Origin: an uncultured Ardenticatenia bacterium
Lineage (GTDB): Bacteria > Chloroflexota > Anaerolineae > 4572-78 > NAK82
NCBI GenBank assembly: GCA_937127125.1
Contig: CAKZLO010000020.1
Coordinates: forward strand, 50,644 to 114,643
Length of the DNA: 64,000 nt
Direction of reading: 5' to 3'
The position numbers were made by a program, and so were the translations under genes. This document shows, one piece after another, positions 50,372 to 58,166 of this stretch. Under the pieces are notes generated by a model that was not told the origin of the DNA, did no database searches, and worked only from the letters and a program-made list of their open reading frames with translations. Position 1 is the first letter of the stretch; every line of letters starts with the position of its first letter.

Positions 50372-52083
50372 AGATTTTCGGTCGGGCGCGAGGTTGCCTG
50401 TAACTGGGCAATTGCTTCCTCGCGGATGAGACGTCGCAACACTTTACCAGCTGGTGACATTGGCAGAGATTCTCGGAAATGCACGACACGTGGCACCTTG
50501 TATGCCGCCAAATGCTCGCGACAAAAATCGCGCAATTCGGTGGCAGTAGCCTGTTCTCCCGGCTTGAGCACCACGTATGCAGCTACCCTCTCACCTCGCA
50601 GCTCATCAGGTAGGCCAATAACCGCCACTTCCTGCACCTTAGGATGTTGGCGCAATACATCTTCAACTTCGCGTGGATAAACATTCAAGCCACCAGTGAC
50701 GATCAAGTCTTTCTTGCGATCCACGATGTAAAAATAGCCATCTTCGTCCATGCGGGCAATGTCGCCAGTGCGTAACCAACCGTCAATGAGCACCTGCGCG
50801 GTTTCTTCAGGGTGATTCCAATAGCCTACCATCACCTGAGGGCCCTTCACCCACAATTCGCCGGTTTCGCCGGGTGGTAGCTCACGAGTTCCTGTCTCCA
50901 CATCCATGATCTTGGCATCAGTGCCCAGGATGGGAACACCAATACTACCAAATTTACGCAGGCCACGCCGCGGGTTGACATGGGTCACCGAAGAGGTCTC
51001 GGTCATCCCATATGCTTCCATGATGCGAGCGCCTGTTTTAGCTTCAAAAGATTGAATCACATCTACCGGCAAGGGCGCTCCGCCGCTGAAACACCCCTTG
51101 ATACAAGTGAGATCGATGCGCTCGATACCCGGATAGCGATTCACAGCCACAAACAAGGCCGGCACCCCTAAGAAGAAAGTGGGTCGCTCGGTGCGGATGG
51201 CTTCGACCAGCATATTGATATCCAACCGTGGCAGTAACACGACGGTCGCTGCTAAGTGGATGCCCAAATTCATCACCCCGTTCATGCCGTACACGTGGAA
51301 CAGAGGCAAGATGCCGACCACTCGGTCTTCCCCATCGGCATGGCCCTGCATCAAGAAAGAACGAATCTGATGTACATTTGCAACCAGATTGCGATGGGTC
51401 AGCATGGCCCCCTTGGGCAGCCCGGTCGTGCCTCCCGTGAATTGCAGGCAAGCCAGATCGTCAGGAGATACCTTGATATCAGGAAGAGGAACGGCTGGGT
51501 GCGCGATCAGATATCGGAATGGAAGGATGTCCTGTCCGTAAGGTATGCGCATCCACTTCCTCTGCCAACGTAACTGGATTGGCAAAAGGATATTCTTGGG
51601 AAAGGGAAGAAAATCCCGGACACTGGTAACGACAATGCGCTTGAGGGGCAACCGTCTGCGCACCGCAGCTATCCGCGGCCAGAACATATCCAGCACAATG
51701 GCTGTTTCTGCGCCAGCTTCGCCCCACTGATGTTCCAGCTCTCGCTCCACATATAATGGGTTAGTGAGAACTGCCACCGCACCCAAGGACAAGGTTGCAT
51801 AATAAGCAATCACGGTCTGCGGGCTGTTGGGCAACATAATGGCCACCCGGTCTCCCTTGCGCACTCCAAGGCGGTACAATGCATACGCCGCCCGTTCCAC
51901 TGTGCTTCTCAGCTCTCCATACGTGATGCGTCGTCCCAAAAAGACCAACGCTGGATGGCGTGGGAAGCGCTGCGCAGAGGAACGTAGGAAGTCAGGGATG
52001 GTGACTGGGACGTACTCCAGCGTACGAGGCACATCCTCGTCGTAGAACTTGAGCCACGGACGTTCCACGGTTACAGCCCCCAT
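50368..52083 (-). CDS. Long-chain acyl-CoA synthetase (AMP-forming)
   Basis: About 571 residues of the ANL adenylate-forming family, FadD-like. The P-loop LQFTGGTTGLPKGAMLTHRN (A3) is followed by MEAYGMTETS (A5), GWLRTGDIARMDEDGYFYIVDRKKDLIVTGGLNVYP (A7-A8, the FACS signature and linker) and PMSPAGKVLRRLIRE with the catalytic Lys (A10). It activates fatty acids to acyl-CoA through acyl-AMP. The ATG at 52083 lacks a Shine-Dalgarno but lies 10 nt after the stop of the upstream secreted protein; a TTG at 52113 is an alternative that would overlap it. Confidence 0.92.
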   Translation of the reverse strand: MGAVTVERPWLKFYDEDVPRTLEYVPVTIPDFLRSSAQRFPRHPALVFLGRRITYGELRSTVERAAYALYRLGVRKGDRVAIMLPNSPQTVIAYYATLSLGAVAVLTNPLYVERELEHQWGEAGAETAIVLDMFWPRIAAVRRRLPLKRIVVTSVRDFLPFPKNILLPIQLRWQRKWMRIPYGQDILPFRYLIAHPAVPLPDIKVSPDDLACLQFTGGTTGLPKGAMLTHRNLVANVHQIRSFLMQGHADGEDRVVGILPLFHVYGMNGVMNLGIHLAATVVLLPRLDINMLVEAIRTERPTFFLGVPALFVAVNRYPGIERIDLTCIKGCFSGGAPLPVDVIQSFEAKTGARIMEAYGMTETSSVTHVNPRRGLRKFGSIGVPILGTDAKIMDVETGTRELPPGETGELWVKGPQVMVGYWNHPEETAQVLIDGWLRTGDIARMDEDGYFYIVDRKKDLIVTGGLNVYPREVEDVLRQHPKVQEVAVIGLPDELRGERVAAYVVLKPGEQATATELRDFCREHLAAYKVPRVVHFRESLPMSPAGKVLRRLIREEAIAQLQATSRPTENL

Positions 52084-52093
52084 TCGCTTAATA

Positions 52094-53890
52094 CTAATAC
52101 CAGGTAAACTCAAACCATTGTCCTGCTACGATGGTAATAGTCGCTTCTCCCTGCGATGGCCTACCCGCAACGGACGCTTTCAGGATATGTTCACCCGGGT
52201 CCAGAAAGATAGGCGCTCCACGATAGCATTGGTCACCTGTCTTGGGCGCCAGCTCTTGAAAAATAGCATCCGGGATGATGTCCACTGTCACCACGTCGCC
52301 ACGACAGTTCAGCATAATCAGTCCCCCTTTACCGGCTGGTATGGCAGGCTGTACGCTTGGGGGAGTTGGCGTGGATCTCAGAGAAGATTCAGCGGGTGTG
52401 AACGTTGGAGATGGTTTTGCAGGTGTGGAACTGAGCACTTCACGTGCCGTACTAGGCCACCAGCGGAAGCTATGTACCACGTCTAATAGTGCACCCTCCC
52501 AATCGGACCATTCCTCCAATGGAACGCGAGCCAAAAGAACTGCTAACACTCCAGATGCTTCCTCGACATAGAAAAACATGCGTGTCTTTTCAACTTCAGA
52601 CTCGGCCTCGATGTAGACCCAGTGTTGGTCGCGTTTGCCTGTCTCGCGATAAACCTCGACTGCGTCCTCACCTGCTTGTTCTAACATCACTTCAACCACT
52701 GGATCAATCGTCGCCTTCCACTGGGCATCTGAGAATCCTTCCTCTGCCACGATTTGGAAATAAACACCCAGGAAGTGAATCTCGCTGCCGCTTATGGAAA
52801 CGGCGTAGACGTAGCCATCTTCGTCCACCTGAGGCCCCTCAGGCGTGTCGAACATAGCTGGATAGGTGAGTACGAAAACACCATCTGGATCTTCGAAGGT
52901 TATGGTTTCGACACCAGGGGTGACTTCTTCGGCAGCTTCTTCGGTGGTAGGTTCCTCTGGCGTGATGACGTCAACCTCCTCGCTTACTTCTGGAGTCTCC
53001 GATACCGCTGGCGTCTCAGCCTCTTCAGTTGCTTCAGGAAGAAGCGATTCGATGATGATCTCGGGAGCGATTTCTACTCCACCTTCTTCAGGGGTCTCTG
53101 TGGGCTCCCCTATCTCCTCCCCAGCAACCTCTTCAGGTTCAGCGGTCTCTCCAGAGGTCTCTTCGACACCAGCGACCTGCGTGCGCACATCCTCAGGCGA
53201 CCACTCCAAGCTGTTGAGCGCCTCCACGAACAGTTCGCGACGGGTTTCCCATTCATCCAGTGGCGCCACCACTGCAGTCAAGGCCAGAATGCCCGCGGAC
53301 TCCTCTACCAATAAAGCATAATGACGTAACTCCTCGTATGCTTCGGCCTCCTCGGTTTCAGCCTCCCAATAGAGCCTGTGCACACCCCTTGCGCCGGGTT
53401 CACGCGTCACTTCAACAAAGTAGTCATCGAAAACACTCCCGAGCTTGCGCATGAGCTCGTCGGGTCTCAGCACCGAGAAGATTACCTGCCACTCGCTATC
53501 ACTTAAGCCGGATGCGGATGCCCCGAGGAAGCCTACTGCAAAGGCCACAGTCTCGTCTTCATTCGTGAACATGTAACCATAGATATCGGGTGCGTCCAGC
53601 TGCCGGATGCGGCGCAAGTCGGCCGGATAACGTACGCTGAAAGCACCCGACGCCTCCTCAAAGCGCGCTAGGCGTTTGCTAGGTGGTGTTGGAGCGAGTT
53701 CAGGCACCAGCTCGACAACTGTTCCCGCCTGCGATATCACAGCAACGAAACTTTGTTCGGAGGAGACTGGAACAGCAATAGCTGCCTCGCGCCCTGCGGC
53801 ATAAGCCACGGGTAGAGCACCAACCGCACCACTTACCAACAACACGATCAGCATTGCGCTGATTAGCCCAGCTCCTAAGCTGTGTTTCAT
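52094..53890 (-). CDS. Secreted protein with two tandem homologous domains and acidic linker
   Basis: The protein has 598 residues. A signal peptide (to about residue 31, cleavage after AYA) is followed by domain A (about 74-232), a very acidic Glu/Thr/Pro linker (about 238-322), domain B (about 325-478), a Ser/Thr/Pro stretch (480-520) and a C-terminal beta-rich domain with a single Cys pair (LNCRGD and DQCYRG). Domains A and B are duplicates: both begin with F-E-x-x-x-G-x-F-x-x-x-Y-P, contain D-x-x-W, and end with EEASGVLAV/EESAGILAL, a P-L-x-E-W and S-x-x-W-x-P. They resemble PsbP/DUF1795-like folds, but this is uncertain. GAGAAGAGGAG precedes the ATG. Confidence 0.78.
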   Translation of the reverse strand: MKHSLGAGLISAMLIVLLVSGAVGALPVAYAAGREAAIAVPVSSEQSFVAVISQAGTVVELVPELAPTPPSKRLARFEEASGAFSVRYPADLRRIRQLDAPDIYGYMFTNEDETVAFAVGFLGASASGLSDSEWQVIFSVLRPDELMRKLGSVFDDYFVEVTREPGARGVHRLYWEAETEEAEAYEELRHYALLVEESAGILALTAVVAPLDEWETRRELFVEALNSLEWSPEDVRTQVAGVEETSGETAEPEEVAGEEIGEPTETPEEGGVEIAPEIIIESLLPEATEEAETPAVSETPEVSEEVDVITPEEPTTEEAAEEVTPGVETITFEDPDGVFVLTYPAMFDTPEGPQVDEDGYVYAVSISGSEIHFLGVYFQIVAEEGFSDAQWKATIDPVVEVMLEQAGEDAVEVYRETGKRDQHWVYIEAESEVEKTRMFFYVEEASGVLAVLLARVPLEEWSDWEGALLDVVHSFRWWPSTAREVLSSTPAKPSPTFTPAESSLRSTPTPPSVQPAIPAGKGGLIMLNCRGDVVTVDIIPDAIFQELAPKTGDQCYRGAPIFLDPGEHILKASVAGRPSQGEATITIVAGQWFEFTWY

Positions 53891-53944
53891 CTCCTCTTCT
53901 CCTGTGTATATGAGCGCAGCACACCCCAGAATGTTGCCACTTAC

Positions 53945-55648
53945 TTACTCACCTGGTTCAATTATGAAAGTGCCTTGTTGCACAAACTGGTAACCCACAT
54001 ACATCTCAATTTTGAACTCCCCTGGGGTGAATTGGTACGCGTTGGTGTATGAGAGGCTGAAAGGCTTTTGAGCTCCACCCGATTCACCCAGTGACCACTT
54101 CTCGACCAGGCGCCACGATGGATCTTCCCATCCCTCGTGATAGAGCTTCCACAACACCTCCTGTCCATCCCTCATTCCAGAATAGTCAAATAGGGCCAGG
54201 ACCTTGTCAGTTCCCTCCGGAAAAGAGGTGGCAATGGTCCGCCCGATCAAGTTACCCTTCTCATCATAGGTGGGTATCGCAAACTCAAACGCAGAAACGC
54301 TCACTGCCACAGTTCCCGGAGGTGGCTTGCCTGTGTACTCGAGCGCTGCAGTAAGACTTTTCAGCTCTGTGATGATCTCACCTGCTGTCACCTCGACGGC
54401 CGAGGGATTTACCACCAGCTCCCGAGGCGGTGCCTCCGTCCAGGAGCGCGGTTCCCCTCGCACCTGATCCAGCAGGCTCTCCAGGTCGCGAACGGCGGCG
54501 TCCATGTATGTCCAAAGAGATGCAGGTGGTTTACCACCCTTTTCCATCGCCACGGAGACCTGTTGCGTAGCGATCTTCATTGTCTCTGCATGCTCCGCAC
54601 GGGCACGCTCAATTTGTCCAGCTGCCAGCCATGCCAGCGCCACATTGAAACGCGTTCCCACCTGATTCGGATCCAGCTCTACGGCGTGCTGACTCGTAGC
54701 GATCGCCTCATCGAAGCGCCCCAGAAGGTAGTAAGTCCATCCGAGATTCCAGGCCACGTTCACATCGTCACGCCCGGTCGCTTGCGCGGCCCGGTAATCC
54801 TTCACAGTGCTCTCGAAGTCACCCAGATCATAGTGGACATTGCCGCGCTCATAGTAAGCATTGGCATATATCGGCGACTCTTGCAAAGCACGGGTGAAGG
54901 CATCGTGTGCTTTTTCCAGCTCGCGCTGGTGAGCATAACCAACACCCTGAGCAAACTCCTGGATTGCTCGTTCGCTCACGGCAGGGATTGGACGTAATGT
55001 GACCACTAGAATCCATACAAACGCCAATCCAGTGATTAGCAAGCCAACGCTGACAAACAACCAGCGAATCCACCCGGAGACCGTGGTTGCCAGCCCATAC
55101 AGGAACAGGCTGACAGCAAGCAAGGTCAGATGTGTGACATACGCATTGGACTTCGCCGTCCAGGCGTTATTGAGGGATGCCGCCGCGGCATAGCGCTCCG
55201 AGAGCTCGGTTGCTTCCACCAGGTAGGTATCCGCCTCATAGCGCTCCATATTGGGCGCAGCCGTGCTCTCTGGGTCATGGTAAGGCGGAGCGAGCAGAGG
55301 ACTCAGACCGGCAATACGTGAGCGTAACGTGTGATAGCGTGCTTCTGCAGCCGGATCGTCAGCACGCCCGGCTAACAGTGCCTGGATATCCAGCTCTTCG
55401 TACACCTGATAGATGTACCAGGCATAGTCGATAGTGGCTTGACCTGCTACACGACGGCCCATCGCCTGGATAGCGTAACCCTGTGCATCACGACCTGCCT
55501 GGCCAGAACGCGCCGACGCGTTGGTTTGCAACAAGGTCACCACAGCTGCCAGCACAGCAACAGAGGTGATAATAGCCACCACGATCCTCTCAAACGGATC
55601 GCCGTGGAAAATGACCTCCGCTAACGATCTGGGCCTCTGATCTGCCAT
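53945..55648 (-). CDS. Membrane protein with TPR repeats
   Basis: The protein has 567 residues. One helix near residue 25-42, an extracytoplasmic region of about 130 residues and two helices (about 172-193 and 198-222) are followed by about 250-390 with four TPR units (YANAYYERGNVHYDLGDFESTVKDYRAA, VNVAWNLGWTYYLLGRFDEAIATSQHAVELDP and neighbours). The rest (about 430-567) is a beta-rich domain ending in a strand typical of surface-fibre proteins. Its N-terminal membrane unit resembles that of the gene upstream. The function is unknown; TPRs suggest it assembles a protein complex. It starts 10 nt after the upstream gene. Confidence 0.75.
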   Translation of the reverse strand: MADQRPRSLAEVIFHGDPFERIVVAIITSVAVLAAVVTLLQTNASARSGQAGRDAQGYAIQAMGRRVAGQATIDYAWYIYQVYEELDIQALLAGRADDPAAEARYHTLRSRIAGLSPLLAPPYHDPESTAAPNMERYEADTYLVEATELSERYAAAASLNNAWTAKSNAYVTHLTLLAVSLFLYGLATTVSGWIRWLFVSVGLLITGLAFVWILVVTLRPIPAVSERAIQEFAQGVGYAHQRELEKAHDAFTRALQESPIYANAYYERGNVHYDLGDFESTVKDYRAAQATGRDDVNVAWNLGWTYYLLGRFDEAIATSQHAVELDPNQVGTRFNVALAWLAAGQIERARAEHAETMKIATQQVSVAMEKGGKPPASLWTYMDAAVRDLESLLDQVRGEPRSWTEAPPRELVVNPSAVEVTAGEIITELKSLTAALEYTGKPPPGTVAVSVSAFEFAIPTYDEKGNLIGRTIATSFPEGTDKVLALFDYSGMRDGQEVLWKLYHEGWEDPSWRLVEKWSLGESGGAQKPFSLSYTNAYQFTPGEFKIEMYVGYQFVQQGTFIIEPGE

Positions 55649-55658
55649 ACGGGGTGTT

Positions 55659-56333
55659 CTATGTCCCTCCCTGGCGCATCAGTTCTTCCAGCACAACGGC
55701 AACCATTCCCAATAACATCAGCCCTATCCCTCCCACGGCGAGCACATAACGCAAGGCATGCCGGAGACCTTGTGCCAATGTGAAAAACCACACCGCAGCC
55801 GTCAATATAATAATAATGGTGAGCAGACGCCCCACCTTGCCCCGCATAGCGTTGGCAGCTGCAAAATGAGGCTCCGGATACAGGTCCTTCTTCATAGCCG
55901 CTTCAGCCCACGCCTCCCCTAGCTCGCGTTCAACGTCGTATTGACCATCGCGGTTGAGATAGCGTGCTGGGAAAAAGTCGTTAACCGCCACGGCAAGCGC
56001 CCATGCCATTTGCATTTCGCGAGTCAGTGGCGCGTGCTGGGCATCATCGGTCACCTTATCGAGGTCCTCCGAGATGAGGTCGCCCAACACGTTGTAACGC
56101 GTGTACGCAGTGTACGCACGATAATTCCCATACATGGTCAAGGTGTTGAGTGCTTTGGTTTCTTCTGCGTTAAGGGTGGCGGTCAGGCCATAGAAGTCCT
56201 CGTCGCCGGCTGCTACACTGACCAGTGCTGCACGGGATGCCAAGGCAGCGCCAGCTAGAGTCACTAGAGCGATCAGGATAGCCATCGCTGTCTGGAAACG
56301 ATCAGCTCGACCGGTTTCAGGCGAGGCGGACAT
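55659..56333 (-). CDS. Small membrane protein, DUF4337-like architecture
   Basis: The protein has 224 residues. One N-terminal helix (about 14-40), an extracytoplasmic region of about 120 residues rich in Tyr, Ala and Asn, and two C-terminal helices (about 165-187 and 192-214). This layout and the N-terminal helix match the start of the next gene, implying the two are paralogues of one membrane unit. It may be the first gene of a three- or four-gene operon. The function is unknown. The Shine-Dalgarno (GGGATA) is weak. Confidence 0.68.
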   Translation of the reverse strand: MSASPETGRADRFQTAMAILIALVTLAGAALASRAALVSVAAGDEDFYGLTATLNAEETKALNTLTMYGNYRAYTAYTRYNVLGDLISEDLDKVTDDAQHAPLTREMQMAWALAVAVNDFFPARYLNRDGQYDVERELGEAWAEAAMKKDLYPEPHFAAANAMRGKVGRLLTIIIILTAAVWFFTLAQGLRHALRYVLAVGGIGLMLLGMVAVVLEELMRQGGT

Positions 56334-56813
56334 AGTCTTTTATATCCCTTCTGTCGAGGAGATCCGAGAAGGGTATGTCCAGAAGGGGCGCTGATTCATC
56401 GCGGCGATGCCCCAAGGGAAGACAGCAAGCAGGATGGATAACTCCTCCCATTAGTCAGTTTCCTGTCAAAGGGCTTCGGACAGCTTACGTCTAATACTAT
56501 CACCAATTTCACAATTTTGCAATGGCTTTTTCGTTCGCCAAAATGGCAAAAATTTCTATTTCCTCAGTTTCACGCTCATTCGTCCTACGGAAAACCGCAA
56601 CGAACAGGCTTTTTTCAGTCCCATCCTGCTAAGAAAAGGTTGGCGAGATGGTTGACTTGGTGGTATCCTCCCTGTTAGAGTCTCTTTGGCAATCAGAAAC
56701 CACCATTTGATAAATTGTCGCGTGCTCTTCCATCCTTTAGGCTAAACGCTGCGTAGCAGTATACCAAAATGGAGCTCTACGCTGTTGGCCTATAAAATGT
56801 GGTCGGGACAGCT
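56334..56813. other. Intergenic region between divergent operons
   Basis: About 480 nt, AT-richer than its neighbours. A minus-strand promoter candidate is listed separately. A TATAAA at 56791 may serve the plus-strand gene but has no good -35. No coding sequence or repeat is supported. Confidence 0.5.
56494..56522 (-). promoter_or_regulatory. Candidate promoter of the envelope operon
   Basis: On the minus strand TTGCAA (56517-56522) and TAGTAT (56494-56499) are separated by 17 nt. The leader to 56333 would be about 155 nt. Confidence 0.4.
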
Positions 56814-58166
56814 ATGAGACCAGGTTGTATCCTCTTCGTTATCATACCGGTAGCATTTCTGATCAGCTGCTGTGCTCCCGGAACAGCGACAGCACCTATC
56901 CCTGCAACACTTACTGTAACAAAGAGTTCCACGGCGACGCAGACAGTTTCACCTGATTGGCTCACCCCGTCTCCCACGCCAGCACAAACACCAACAGATC
57001 TTGCTACACTTGCGGCTGACCAGACACATCTAGAACTGTGGGAGAACCTGTCGCCCGAGCAATCTCGCGCGTTGCGTCAGGAGGCAACCGATTTTCAAAG
57101 AGAGCATCCTGCCACAACGTTCACCATCCATCATTACGAAGAGAACGAGACGTTGATCGATGCACTCGGAACGGAGGAACCAGAGGGAAGTCTCTTAATC
57201 CTGGGGAATGCTCGCCTGCTCAGGACATTGCACCAGAAAAACCTGCTTCATCCCCTCGATGAGCTCCTTACAAAGAGCGAGATGGCTGATCTGGCGCCTC
57301 TTGCACGAATAAGCGCGACCCAAGACGGTCGCCTTTGGGGACTAGCGGATACCTTGGGCTTTCATCTTCTCCTCTACTACAATCGCGACATGATCGCTGT
57401 CCCCCCAACCAATACGGAAGAGCTCTCCAGCGTTGCGCGTTCGTTCACTACGCCGCGCGAGCGGTGGGGACTCGCTGTAAACAGCTACGATCCTCTGTGG
57501 GTCGTCCCCTGGCTAAGCACATGTGGGGACTGGTTGATAGATGCGCGTGGCAAACCTACCCTCGATACGCCGGCTATGGTAGCAGCACTTAGCCTATACA
57601 GGGATTGGCACACGAAGCGAGACGGTATCGCACCGCTGGCAGCGTACCACGAGGCACGTCAGCTGTTTGCGGAGGGACAAGCGGCTATGCTTATCGATGG
57701 CGAGTGGGTGCTCGGTGAGCTGCGTGCAGCGGCGAGGGTGAATTGGGATGTTTCAGTGCTCCCTGCGAGAGATAAAAGCGAATGCCATGCAACACCACTG
57801 GTTATGGGACGTTATTGGATGGTCCGCCGAGCTGTGAGACCTGAGGTTCAACGCGTCACTGTTGATTTTCTCCAGCATGTATTCACCCCAGAACGACAGC
57901 TGAGCTGGGCGATGCGGTTTGGTGTTCTGCCCACCCATCGGCGTGCCTTGCAGGATTCCCGCATACTGAATGACCCATGGTTGCGCATCAGTGCACAGCA
58001 GATGCAAGCTGGACGCGCCCTGCCGCTCGGCGTGGATGCCGATCGTCTGCTCGACGCGATGCGTGCACCGCTGCGCGCTATGTTGGACGAAGACATAACA
58101 CCTGAAGAGACAGCCCGTTCTATGCAGAAGAACCTTGGCGAGTATTCCTGGAATAGCAGACCGTGA
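56814..58166 (+). CDS. Extracellular solute-binding lipoprotein (family 1), orphan
   Basis: About 450 residues. A lipoprotein signal (ISCCAPG; lipid Cys near residue 20) and a short Thr-rich stalk are followed by the maltose-binding-like fold: LELWENLSPEQSRALRQEATDFQREHP at the N-terminus, LHPLDELL, YNRDMI, and the C-terminal FAEGQAAMLIDGEWVLGEL and WAMRFGVLPTH motifs of ABC sugar-binding proteins. No permease is near. Its stop overlaps the start of a YfhO-like gene by 4 nt, so it may act with that membrane protein instead of a transporter. A GTG start 15 nt earlier is possible. Confidence 0.82.
   Translation: MRPGCILFVIIPVAFLISCCAPGTATAPIPATLTVTKSSTATQTVSPDWLTPSPTPAQTPTDLATLAADQTHLELWENLSPEQSRALRQEATDFQREHPATTFTIHHYEENETLIDALGTEEPEGSLLILGNARLLRTLHQKNLLHPLDELLTKSEMADLAPLARISATQDGRLWGLADTLGFHLLLYYNRDMIAVPPTNTEELSSVARSFTTPRERWGLAVNSYDPLWVVPWLSTCGDWLIDARGKPTLDTPAMVAALSLYRDWHTKRDGIAPLAAYHEARQLFAEGQAAMLIDGEWVLGELRAAARVNWDVSVLPARDKSECHATPLVMGRYWMVRRAVRPEVQRVTVDFLQHVFTPERQLSWAMRFGVLPTHRRALQDSRILNDPWLRISAQQMQAGRALPLGVDADRLLDAMRAPLRAMLDEDITPEETARSMQKNLGEYSWNSRP

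Noticed and set aside
52754..53321. Long plus-strand open frames opposite the secreted duplicated protein
   Set aside because: They mirror the Glu/Thr/Pro-rich linker, giving Ser/Phe-rich low-complexity products, and lack a Shine-Dalgarno or family motifs.
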